63,809 bases of DNA from Granulosicoccus sp. (GTDB lineage: Bacteria > Pseudomonadota > Gammaproteobacteria > Granulosicoccales > Granulosicoccaceae): NCBI GenBank assembly GCA_023300375.1, contig JALZWO010000042.1, positions 1 through 63,809 of the forward strand. Reading direction: 5' to 3'. The notes beneath the pieces are model-generated. The model ran no database searches. It worked only from the letters and a program-made list of their open reading frames with translations, and was not told the origin of the DNA. The stretch's first letter is position 1. Each line of letters begins with the position of its first letter. Both the position numbers and the translations under genes were made by a program. Of this stretch, positions 25,838-34,053 are shown in pieces.

Positions 25838-27530
25838 TGGTTGTTATTGCACGATAACTGACATGCACCACACGACAGGCGACGTCATGTTGATCAAAAT
25901 ATTTCATCCATCGACGCTGATTTTCCTGCAAAACATCACCCGGTCCTTTGATTTCGATAAATTCATAACCCCCTGAATCTGGGAAATGCACAAGATCAGG
26001 AAAACCCTTTGTATTTTCTCGAGTACTTAGCAGTATGCGATCGAACATAGCCTGCCAGTGCGATATCGGTATTCGCTCTAAAGACAGCTCTAAAAGCTCC
26101 ACAGACAGACCCTGCCAACGCACCAGAGGGTTCTGCTTTCCATAATGCTGATTGAACGCAAGTTCAATGCGTGATCGAAAATGTACTGGACATGTCAGTT
26201 CCTTAAAACGATCTTGGAAAAGCTCTTGGCGTTGTTGGTAGAACTCGGGTTGATAAAAATCAGCAGGAGCCCTCTGAAATGGATTGAAAAACACGCCCGG
26301 CACCGGATGAAATACGATATCCCAGATGAATAATCCAAAAACTCCATTAACCAAGGTATTTTCAGTATTGAAGCAATCTCCACTAGCAGCAAAAAATCTC
26401 CGTGCCTGCTCTTCCACACGAAAACCTTGATGTGCCAATACAAGCTTCGTGCTCGCTGGTTTGAAAATCGCCGGCTTTTTGAATGGTATGCCCAGAGATT
26501 TTTTGCACTGTATGCTTAAACGCTGCGCTACCAGCAATTCAGCTTCATTGTGGGGTTTGGCCAAAACAGACTGCGCAATCTGATGAGCCTCATCCCACGA
26601 CAACTCTTTCATTAGTCTGCGAATTCGTCGTTCACGGGCAGGCGGTGTTATACAAGCCTCATACAACAACATCGCATTTTCAAAATGCCCTAAGCGCTCT
26701 AACTGTCGAGCAATCGTGACTCGTAGCCTGTCTGTACGACGCAGTAGGTTTTTATCAGTACCAATAGGCTGGGGTAAGGTTTGACTAAAATCATAAAGCT
26801 CACTGCCGCTGCGCTGGTTTAGCGTTTCGTACACAGCTGTACATTCAAAATATCGCCAATGCGCATCAATTTGCTCGCGTGATGTAAACGCTCTAGCTGA
26901 GGGTTCTATGGTGTAATCAGCATATGTTGAGGCACCCAATTGGCTAACTATAAATTCGCTGCTATCTTGATAGAGATTGCCAAAAAAACACAACTGCATT
27001 AGCATCCAATGCGCATGGCCATTTACACAGATCCATTGATCTTGGCTCTGCAGCCGAAGCACAAAACACACCTTGCTGTCCTCATCGCTCTGTTCAATGT
27101 GCTGAATCAACTGTGGACGAGACAGCGCACGCAGGTCATTGAGCTGCAGTATCTTCAATAGCTCAGGCTTGGTGAATGCGGATAGTAGTGACGCCAGTTG
27201 CTGTGGCGGTTCACAGCAGACTAAACCTTGCTTGTCTAGTCCAGCGGCCGCCAGTCGTAGATCCTCAATTTCGGAGTAATCCAGGCGGCTCAAGCGGAAA
27301 AATGATCCCTTGCGACCTAAAAGTCGAATATAGAGACGTTGAGCTTCGTCATTGGACAGACAGATAGCTTCGTACCACCGTTTCTCCTCGTTCGTTAGTA
27401 AGTCGCTGTAAAGGCTGGTAACGTGTCCAACGAGCGTGTGAAAATTGTTTACGTAATAGCCGTTTTGCAACGCAGGTACGTCGCCTGTAATTACCTTAGG
27501 CTTCTTTGCTCTATCAGGCACTGCGCTCAT
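25824..27530 (-). CDS. FAN1-like VRR-NUC structure-specific nuclease
   Basis: A 568-residue protein related to bacterial FAN1, a 5' flap endonuclease/exonuclease acting in interstrand crosslink repair. The C-terminal VRR-NUC domain (about 505-568) has Asp512 ('GFPDLVHF'), Glu526-x-Lys528 ('FIEIKGPGD') and 'LQENQRRWMKYF', the exact family pattern. The upstream region includes a SAP-like segment ('LNDLRALSRPQLIQHI') and helical repeats, as in FAN1. I prefer the ATG at 27530; a GTG at 27560 is also in frame. It is divergent from the peroxidase gene, leaving only about 35 nt for both promoters, and overlaps the helicase gene by 14 nt. Confidence 0.85.
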   Translation of the reverse strand: MSAVPDRAKKPKVITGDVPALQNGYYVNNFHTLVGHVTSLYSDLLTNEEKRWYEAICLSNDEAQRLYIRLLGRKGSFFRLSRLDYSEIEDLRLAAAGLDKQGLVCCEPPQQLASLLSAFTKPELLKILQLNDLRALSRPQLIQHIEQSDEDSKVCFVLRLQSQDQWICVNGHAHWMLMQLCFFGNLYQDSSEFIVSQLGASTYADYTIEPSARAFTSREQIDAHWRYFECTAVYETLNQRSGSELYDFSQTLPQPIGTDKNLLRRTDRLRVTIARQLERLGHFENAMLLYEACITPPARERRIRRLMKELSWDEAHQIAQSVLAKPHNEAELLVAQRLSIQCKKSLGIPFKKPAIFKPASTKLVLAHQGFRVEEQARRFFAASGDCFNTENTLVNGVFGLFIWDIVFHPVPGVFFNPFQRAPADFYQPEFYQQRQELFQDRFKELTCPVHFRSRIELAFNQHYGKQNPLVRWQGLSVELLELSLERIPISHWQAMFDRILLSTRENTKGFPDLVHFPDSGGYEFIEIKGPGDVLQENQRRWMKYFDQHDVACRVVHVSYRAITTNAKK

Positions 27531-27565
27531 CAGGTTAACCAGCTCTAAAATCAGGACCACATTGC

Positions 27566-28177
27566 ATGATTAATTCACGTCGTCAGCTCGTAAAACTAGC
27601 CTTGGCAGGAACCGTGGTTGGTGTAGCCGCAGCAACTGCTTCACGCAAAAGGCCAGCGTACGCCAGCACTGAAGATGCCGTAAACTCAGTTGGCAATGAT
27701 GCCTGTAATAGCCTGTTGAGTCACGCACTTCGTCCGCTCATGGGATCTCAAAACACCGCTTTGTGCGACAAATACGCGAACAAAGTTCTGCTGATGGTCA
27801 ATACAGCCAGCAAATGTGGGTTCACCCCTCAATTCGAACAGTTGGAAACTCTAAATCAACGCTACTCCGATAAGGGATTTCAGGTTTTAGGGTTCCCCTC
27901 CGGCGATTTTCGGCAAGAACTGGATACAGAGGAAGAAGTTGCGCACTTTTGCGAATTAAACTATGGGGTCACGTTCCCGATGTTCGAAAAAATCCATGTA
28001 ACCGGCGATAAAGCGCATCCTCTTTACCAACAGCTTGCGCAAGCAACAGGTAGTTACCCCAATTGGAACTTCAACAAGTACCTGATTAACCGAGAAGGCA
28101 AAGCAATCAGGCATTATGGCTCGGGAACAGAACCCTTGAGCCGTGAGCTCGTTGATGACATAGAAGTATTACTCTAA
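27566..28177 (+). CDS. exported glutathione peroxidase-family protein
   Basis: A 203-residue thiol peroxidase of the GPx fold. The N-terminus 'SRRQLVKLALAG' plus a hydrophobic stretch resembles a Tat signal, so periplasmic location is inferred. Peroxidatic Cys84 lies in 'NTASKCGFTPQ'. Cys129 in 'HFCELNYGV' is at the resolving-Cys position of thioredoxin-dependent GPx. The Trp and Asn of the tetrad are kept ('NWNFNKY'). The usual FPCNQF is 'FPSGDF', so Gln is replaced by Asp114 and the third Cys by Ser. AGGA lies 9 nt upstream of the ATG. The DUF3429 gene starts nine bases after its stop. Confidence 0.87.
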   Translation: MINSRRQLVKLALAGTVVGVAAATASRKRPAYASTEDAVNSVGNDACNSLLSHALRPLMGSQNTALCDKYANKVLLMVNTASKCGFTPQFEQLETLNQRYSDKGFQVLGFPSGDFRQELDTEEEVAHFCELNYGVTFPMFEKIHVTGDKAHPLYQQLAQATGSYPNWNFNKYLINREGKAIRHYGSGTEPLSRELVDDIEVLL

Positions 28178-28186
28178 AAAACGCGC

Positions 28187-28678
28187 ATGCCTGCAGAATC
28201 TCACACAATTCCTACGCCAGCTTTGCTTCTTGGCCTCGGTGGCCTGCTGCCCTTTATCGGCTCAGCGTTTCTCCTTTGGGTTGCCGTCCCGCTTGATGCG
28301 CTGCCAGAATGGCTAGTCAGGCAACGCGGTGTCTCGGAACTCGCAACGGCGGCTTTGAGTGGCTACGGGGCTGTTATTCTCAGTTTTCTCGGGGGCGTGC
28401 GCTGGGGCAATATACTATTAGATAAAGAAAAACTGAACCGATGGACGCCACTTGTGCTGAGTGTTTTGCCAAGCCTTGTGGCTTGGGCCGCACTGCTGCT
28501 TGAGCCAATTCCGATGTTAATAACGCTGGCCATAGCTTTTTGCCTGCAACTCATAATAGACACATTGGCAGCTTATCGAGGGGAACTACCGCTGTGGTTT
28601 CTGCGATTGCGAAGGATACTCACAGCTGGCGCTGTCATCAGCCTGCAGGTGGGACTGTTGGGAATAATTATAGATTAG
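28187..28678 (+). CDS. DUF3429 membrane protein
   Basis: A 163-residue inner-membrane protein with about five hydrophobic segments. The block 'SGYGAVILSFLGGVRWG' (about 64-80), after an N-terminal 'LGLGGLLPFIGSAFLLW', is characteristic of DUF3429 proteins, whose function is unknown. It follows the peroxidase gene by nine bases, probably in one transcript, and its stop lies eight bases from that of the convergent flavin reductase gene. Confidence 0.8.
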   Translation: MPAESHTIPTPALLLGLGGLLPFIGSAFLLWVAVPLDALPEWLVRQRGVSELATAALSGYGAVILSFLGGVRWGNILLDKEKLNRWTPLVLSVLPSLVAWAALLLEPIPMLITLAIAFCLQLIIDTLAAYRGELPLWFLRLRRILTAGAVISLQVGLLGIIID

Positions 28679-28686
28679 GAACGTGT

Positions 28687-29301
28687 CTAAGGCTTTGCGT
28701 AGCCCAGTCGTCCCAATGAGCTGGCAGAGTGGTATTCATCTAATCCGCTGACGGCAACTGTTTTTGCAGCAGTTAGATCGAGCTGCCCATCGTCACCCAT
28801 CAGCATAGCCTCGATGTGCAACTCAACAATTTCACCGATAACAAGCACTGTATCGTTTACGGCTAGCGTTTGTGTTTCCACTAATTTTAATCCGGTTTTT
28901 ACAGGGCTTTGTGCCACATAGGGTGCCTTCAATATGTCCGAATATTCTTCGGCAAGGCCCACCGCCACAAACTCTGATTGTTCTCGCGGGTACCGCGCCG
29001 AGCTTTGATGGGCTTGTTGATAGATATCACGGGTTACCATATTCAATGTGTATTCACCCTGTTCAATAATATTTTCAAGTGAATGTCTGGGCACTGAATG
29101 TGGCCGAAACAATACGCCCACCAACGGAGGGTTTGCCCCTATGTGGAAAACCGAAGTCATTAGTGCCACATTGGAGCGCCCTTGCGCGTCAATAGTCCCT
29201 AAAAGATTTGCGCTTTTGTAGCCTGCCAAACTGTTAAATAGATTTGCCCGATTGCGCTGATCCATTTTATCAATAGCAGTTCGATCGAGACGTGTACTCA
29301 T
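28687..29301 (-). CDS. flavin reductase-like (FMN-binding) domain protein
   Basis: A 204-residue protein of the flavin reductase-like, split-barrel FMN-binding family, found in NAD(P)H:flavin oxidoreductases that supply reduced FMN. Recognisable parts are 'YKSANLLGTIDAQGRSNVALM' in part, 'GANPPLVGVLFRP', and the stretch 'GEYTLNMVTRDIYQQAHQSSA', which fits the family where flavin binds. No partner monooxygenase gene is adjacent. The saccharopine dehydrogenase gene ends 21 nt upstream on the same strand. Substrate and partner are unknown. Confidence 0.82.
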   Translation of the reverse strand: MSTRLDRTAIDKMDQRNRANLFNSLAGYKSANLLGTIDAQGRSNVALMTSVFHIGANPPLVGVLFRPHSVPRHSLENIIEQGEYTLNMVTRDIYQQAHQSSARYPREQSEFVAVGLAEEYSDILKAPYVAQSPVKTGLKLVETQTLAVNDTVLVIGEIVELHIEAMLMGDDGQLDLTAAKTVAVSGLDEYHSASSLGRLGYAKP

Positions 29302-29322
29302 GAACTCATGATCCCATTGGCT

Positions 29323-30402
29323 CTAAAGATAAGCGATATGCTTTGCAAAAGCATCATACGCACGTTTCCACGCCCCTTGATCCAGATGGTTTATTTCTAA
29401 CAATGTAGGCAGCAGTTGCTGTGAGAAATCCTCGCTGCTCTCTCGAGGCAATAAAGAGGGTAGATGATCTATTGCTATCAGATCCAGTGACGGATTCTGC
29501 GCACTGGATTGCATAATAGTGTGCAATGGCTTGTCCATCGACGTGCATTGCGAGTAAATCGGCAGCGGATTGTGTTTGCCTGTGGGATCGCAGCTGACAT
29601 CACTGATGATTTGTACCTTACGTTTGGGCTGTAGCAAGTGTTCGATGGACGAAAACGGTGGCAATGGGTTATTGATAAAGACACAATTAACCAGGATATC
29701 GTGATCCCTCACTGCATCGAACGGGCCACCCTCAGCAGTTTCGGCTTGGTCCCATTGGGTTACTGACAGCTCACAGCTTTCAAATAATTCAACCGCTCCA
29801 GAGCCACATCGCCCCAGAGCGCCAATGACCAATCCATTAGGCATTTGCGTAATAGTTGCCAACGACGATTTAACAGCCCTAAGAAGTGCCTGCTTATCGG
29901 CCCACGATGACAACGCTGGCAAAGTCTCACCATGTTGCTTTTCGCACCAGGCAATAACAGCCACTGCTGCTCCTACAAAACCCGCCCAATAGCCAAATGC
30001 AGCGACACGCTTGTGCTGCTGGTCGGTCAGATATTCAAGGTCATACAGCGTCCCACCCGCCTGCACAAACTGAGACAATACATCTTGCCAGCCTTGCTGC
30101 TCTTTAAACACATGTGCAAAGTGCACATGGCGGCGGTTAAGTGGACCATCATGTAGCTCAAGCTCTTTGAGTCCGAGAACAATGGCCTCGGTAGGTGCTG
30201 TGTGCCAAGCGCCCGAATCAACCAAACGACAACCCACGGAATCGTATTCACCGTCACTAAAAATTCGCTGCTCACACCGTTCAACAACGACGTCGTAACC
30301 ATGAGTCAGCAGCTGGGCTGCTGAACTGGGTGTTAACAGAGTACGTTGTTCAAACGCTTTGGTTTCTGCGCGCAACCATAGTAGGGGTAAATTATTATTC
30401 AA
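29323..30402 (-). CDS. saccharopine dehydrogenase (NAD+, L-lysine-forming)-like
   Basis: A 359-residue protein related to fungal LYS1, which interconverts saccharopine with lysine and 2-oxoglutarate. Signs are the AlaDH/PNT-type N-terminus 'LWLRAETKAFEQRTLLTP', the core 'FGYWAGFVGAAVAVIAW' (about 135-152), a nucleotide-binding segment 'LVIGALGRCGSGAVELF' and the C-terminal 'AIDHLPSLLPRESSEDFS', all of which align with LYS1. The start is probably TTG, 15 nt after the LpxR gene stop. No LYS9-type partner or lysine-degradation gene is next to it, so the metabolic direction is unclear. Confidence 0.83.
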   Translation of the reverse strand: MNNNLPLLWLRAETKAFEQRTLLTPSSAAQLLTHGYDVVVERCEQRIFSDGEYDSVGCRLVDSGAWHTAPTEAIVLGLKELELHDGPLNRRHVHFAHVFKEQQGWQDVLSQFVQAGGTLYDLEYLTDQQHKRVAAFGYWAGFVGAAVAVIAWCEKQHGETLPALSSWADKQALLRAVKSSLATITQMPNGLVIGALGRCGSGAVELFESCELSVTQWDQAETAEGGPFDAVRDHDILVNCVFINNPLPPFSSIEHLLQPKRKVQIISDVSCDPTGKHNPLPIYSQCTSMDKPLHTIMQSSAQNPSLDLIAIDHLPSLLPRESSEDFSQQLLPTLLEINHLDQGAWKRAYDAFAKHIAYL

Positions 30403-30416
30403 AAATAGCAGTAGAC

Positions 30417-31547
30417 CTATTGAAACGGATAGGTGATGCTGAGCGCACCAAAGGTGTCTCGGCTTGAGGATATTGTAGTTCTTGAGCTAGATGATGTTAA
30501 CTGAAAAACATACGACAAGTGCTTTCCCTTCCACACTGCGCCTGTAGATATCTGATCTTGGACGTGGTCCAATGGGACAGAATGGCTGTCAGTAAATGTG
30601 TTGCCATCTATCAATATATCGTTAGCTACGTATCCGATACGCCCACCCAGATAAAGATAGAAGTCGTGTCTTTTGGCGAGGGCTAGTGAGTTTACCTGAC
30701 GATCAGACTGCAACGAGAACGTAGAGTGCGAGTATTCCATGTTGGATCCCCAACGTACCGCTAAGCCTACCTGCGCATCGGACATAATGGTACCAATACC
30801 CGCTAAGCCCATCCCCAACACATCATAACCATACCGCTCACCATAATTTTTTCGCAGCTTTTTTACACGCAATGCCTCTACTCTAAACACGAGCTCGTTT
30901 TCCATTTGGTTGTCCCAACCTCGGGGCTCATCTGCGCCGATTATTTTATGAACAATTTTTTGTGATTGTTCGCCAAGAGTTACAGGCCCAACAGCACCTA
31001 GAAAAACTGATAGCTGATCGGAATTCTCCTTGTCCCAGGAAGACAACATACTTTGCAAGGCTAGAAATCCCGCATACGGAACATCGTCTTCCTGCAGCTC
31101 AGAAACTGTAATTTCCTCTGGTGTTTGCATTCGTTGAAAGAACATATGCGCCACGTTACGCACCTTATTTGGCTTTGTTTGGATGTACGTGTTTTTTGTT
31201 AAATAGTTGAGGTAACCAAACAGGTTTTCATCATTGAATTCAAGGAATGGACCTTTGGTATAAGTTAGTCCAACGCCGTTAGTGTAGCCAGCATCATCAC
31301 CGACGAACAAATCGTTCTGCAAGGTAAACGTGAGGAAGCTATGAGACTTAAGGTTGACCATATTCCACTCTAGCGAGCTAGTATCTGCCTCGCTTACATC
31401 ATCAGTGGAAGGGGCGTCAGGTTCGTTAGATTGTGCCCACGTGCTATTGGACCCAACAAGCAGTGTGAGGCTTAAGCAAGCACTTGCGATAGAGCCTCTT
31501 TTGCGTCTGGCGCCAAGATTATTGCTCTTAGTTGCTGGTCTTTCCAT
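30417..31547 (-). CDS. LpxR-family outer-membrane protein (lipid A deacylase-like, DUF2219)
   Basis: A 376-residue beta-barrel protein. The ATG at 31547 has GAGGG 4 nt upstream and opens a signal peptide that ends near 'STWAQ|S'. An in-frame ATG at 31580 and a TTG at 31586 would only add a leader. The barrel begins with 'FTLQNDLFVGDDAGYTNG', matching the LpxR segment that carries the catalytic Asn-Asp pair and the YTNG motif, followed by 'DDVPYAGFL'. LpxR removes 3'-acyloxyacyl chains from lipid A. I could not place the catalytic His with certainty, so the activity is unproven. The protein ends in a C-terminal Phe-containing strand ('ALSITYPFQ'). Confidence 0.78.
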   Translation of the reverse strand: MERPATKSNNLGARRKRGSIASACLSLTLLVGSNSTWAQSNEPDAPSTDDVSEADTSSLEWNMVNLKSHSFLTFTLQNDLFVGDDAGYTNGVGLTYTKGPFLEFNDENLFGYLNYLTKNTYIQTKPNKVRNVAHMFFQRMQTPEEITVSELQEDDVPYAGFLALQSMLSSWDKENSDQLSVFLGAVGPVTLGEQSQKIVHKIIGADEPRGWDNQMENELVFRVEALRVKKLRKNYGERYGYDVLGMGLAGIGTIMSDAQVGLAVRWGSNMEYSHSTFSLQSDRQVNSLALAKRHDFYLYLGGRIGYVANDILIDGNTFTDSHSVPLDHVQDQISTGAVWKGKHLSYVFQLTSSSSRTTISSSRDTFGALSITYPFQ

Positions 31548-31702
31548 GTTACCCTCAAGAATAAGACGGGCAGTTGACATTAGCAAAGCGTGTGGAGCAC
31601 GGTTACCTGAGTCTGACTGCTTGTCGTGTATTGTTTTGTTGATACACTAATGAAAGCAGCACTTAGTTAGCAATTAGAGCACACGCCAAAACCACGACAA
31701 AC

Positions 31703-33970
31703 TCAATCCATAACACTGCTGCCAACACGAATGCAAGAACCGTTATGTTGATCAGAATTTACATGTGACTCAAGACGTCCCACAAAAGCTGCCCGCAAAA
31801 AACCTGCTGTTGATAGCACGTTAAGGCAAGCCTCATACGAGTCCCAAGGAACCACAGCCACTAACCCGCCACTGGTTTGTGGATCAAATAATAAATCTTG
31901 AGCCGCCATTGTGAGTTCATCATGAGCTAGGCCTGTAAGGTCTAACCGTGAAACCGTTAATTTATTTGATTCCCAAAGCGAACTGCGAACACCCTTTCCA
32001 GCTAATGTAACTGCACCATCAAAAAACGGAATTTGCGTGAGATCAAGCTGCGCATCTAGCTCGATCGATTCCAGCAATTTTTGCAAATGCCCAAGTAGCC
32101 CAAAGCCTGTAACATCGGTCATGACGGTACAACCGTGTTGTCGCAGCACACTAGCGGCTAAGCGATTGCTCTGCAACATACTGTCAACGACAGCGTTAAC
32201 ATCGACGCCGTGAGCAACACCTTGCATCACACCCGCGAAAACAGCACCCACCCCGATAGGTTTGGTCATTATAATCGCATCGCCAGCAGTAACGTTATGC
32301 TTTACAGGCAAATTGACACTATCAAATTTGATAGTTGCATTAATGCACAAACCCACGGCCATATCGGATCCTTGTGTGGTGTGCCCGCCGATCAATGCAC
32401 ACGACTCTTCGCTAAGCGCACTTAATACGCCTTGCATTATCAGGCGTAAATCGCGCTCCAAAATGGCACCTTCAGACTCAGGCAGGGTTATCAAAACTTG
32501 TGCAGAATGCACCGTGGCATCGAGAGTGAACACGTCACTCATCGCATGCAAAGCAGCAATGCGCCCCAATATATAAGGGTCAGCAACAATAGCGTTTATC
32601 TGATCTACTGACTGCACCAGTCGCGTTGTTGGTAAATCAACAACAGCGGTATCACCTGCAGGCGACCACTCAGAGTGATTATCAGAGAGTGCATCTGGCA
32701 ACAGATCCTCTAATACTTGCTCCAAGATATTCCCACCTACTTTTGCACCACAGCCTCTACATCGTACAGTTGTTGCATTACTCGCCAAGGCCTTAGGCAA
32801 CTTGTTCAAGGATTCATTCATGTTTAGTTTTGGCAAATCGACAAACTTATCCATGAATTTTTGATCAATATAATTCTTCCATCGCCAGACCCACTCACCT
32901 TGCAAGACAATCGATCCACGGCTGGCAATGGCATGTTGAGGCCCAGTTGCCATCAAGCTTAAGAAGTCAGACTGTGGCACAAAGTGCTTTAGCCGGTTGC
33001 CCAATAAAAAGCTTCGCAAGTTCTCAAGCAACACAGGAGCCTGACGAACAGCAAAAACACCCGCCTTGGCATTAGGTGTGTCCACTTGGGTACCAATGTC
33101 ACCAGTGGCAAACACAAACTCGTGCGATGTGCTCTGCAGTTCAGCATTGGTGGAGACAAAGCCTCTCTTGTCTACATCAAGGCCGCAAGCGCTTGGCCAA
33201 TCTGGACCTGTTGCAGCGGTACACCAGATAATTTCATCCAACATGGCCTCGCGACCATCGGCAGCGATAAGCTTCCCAGACTCAACTCTGACCACGTCAA
33301 AACCACGCACAATTTCAATGTCTGCATCAATGGCTGCTTGTTCTGCCAACTTGCCCACTTGTTTAGCTCGCCCACCCATGCTCTCACTACTTCGCATGAA
33401 CCAATAACAACGAGCGGAAGTAGATTTAAGCCGATGGCGTATGGCTGTAATTAACTCAAAGCCTCCCGCACCGGATCCAACAACACCAATTGACACAGCC
33501 TTGCTTAATGAAGGATCTGTAGACTCCTGCAGGCGCAATTGCAATTGCTCCCAGCGTGCATTGAAACCACTAACTGGCTTCACGGGGGTTACAAATTCAG
33601 CACTGCCGGGTACCGATAAGTCCGGTGTTGAACCTGTATCCAGCGATAGCACATCAAAGCCCAATGGCGGCCTATCGTCGAATTGCACTTGTTTGCTGTT
33701 TAAGTCAATACCAGTAACTGTGTTTTCGATGAAACGAATACCCGCCCAATGACACAGCCTTAACAGGTCAATATGTATCTGGTCGTAACTATAGTGTCCC
33801 GCTATTAATCCTGGCAACATTCCGGAATAAGGGGTCTGCCGAGAAGTGGAGACCAGCGTAAGCCGTACCCCGGGTATCGGGCGCATAGCCCAGCTTCTCA
33901 ACACTAGGGCGTGGCTATGACCACCACCCACAAAACAAATATCTTTAACAATAGGCACACTATTCATCAT
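31703..33970 (-). CDS. selD: bifunctional NADH dehydrogenase-like/selenide, water dikinase
   Basis: A 755-residue fusion. Residues about 8-370 form an NDH-2-like FAD oxidoreductase ('CFVGGGHSHALVL', 'GVVGSGAGGFELI', 'FATGDIG'). Residues about 395-755 are selenophosphate synthetase, with the catalytic 'RCRGCGAKVGG' (Cys407 and Lys410 equivalent to Cys17/Lys20 of E. coli), 'GDTAVV', 'GGHTTQGSDMAVG' and 'TDVTGFGLLGHL'. The catalytic residue is Cys, not selenocysteine. SelD makes selenophosphate from selenide and ATP; the flavoprotein part may reduce selenium compounds (inference). It lies 83 nt after mnmH, which uses its product. Confidence 0.95.
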   Translation of the reverse strand: MMNSVPIVKDICFVGGGHSHALVLRSWAMRPIPGVRLTLVSTSRQTPYSGMLPGLIAGHYSYDQIHIDLLRLCHWAGIRFIENTVTGIDLNSKQVQFDDRPPLGFDVLSLDTGSTPDLSVPGSAEFVTPVKPVSGFNARWEQLQLRLQESTDPSLSKAVSIGVVGSGAGGFELITAIRHRLKSTSARCYWFMRSSESMGGRAKQVGKLAEQAAIDADIEIVRGFDVVRVESGKLIAADGREAMLDEIIWCTAATGPDWPSACGLDVDKRGFVSTNAELQSTSHEFVFATGDIGTQVDTPNAKAGVFAVRQAPVLLENLRSFLLGNRLKHFVPQSDFLSLMATGPQHAIASRGSIVLQGEWVWRWKNYIDQKFMDKFVDLPKLNMNESLNKLPKALASNATTVRCRGCGAKVGGNILEQVLEDLLPDALSDNHSEWSPAGDTAVVDLPTTRLVQSVDQINAIVADPYILGRIAALHAMSDVFTLDATVHSAQVLITLPESEGAILERDLRLIMQGVLSALSEESCALIGGHTTQGSDMAVGLCINATIKFDSVNLPVKHNVTAGDAIIMTKPIGVGAVFAGVMQGVAHGVDVNAVVDSMLQSNRLAASVLRQHGCTVMTDVTGFGLLGHLQKLLESIELDAQLDLTQIPFFDGAVTLAGKGVRSSLWESNKLTVSRLDLTGLAHDELTMAAQDLLFDPQTSGGLVAVVPWDSYEACLNVLSTAGFLRAAFVGRLESHVNSDQHNGSCIRVGSSVMD

Positions 33971-34053
33971 GTCTGTAAATCAAGCCTCTGCCTGTTGCTC
34001 TGTCTTTGAATTTATTTAAGGCGCAGCCAATCACTACCCATGTCGACCAACCG

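Noticed and set aside
31703-33970. Selenocysteine at the SelD active site
   Set aside because: The codon is an ordinary Cys codon; no in-frame TGA interrupts the gene.
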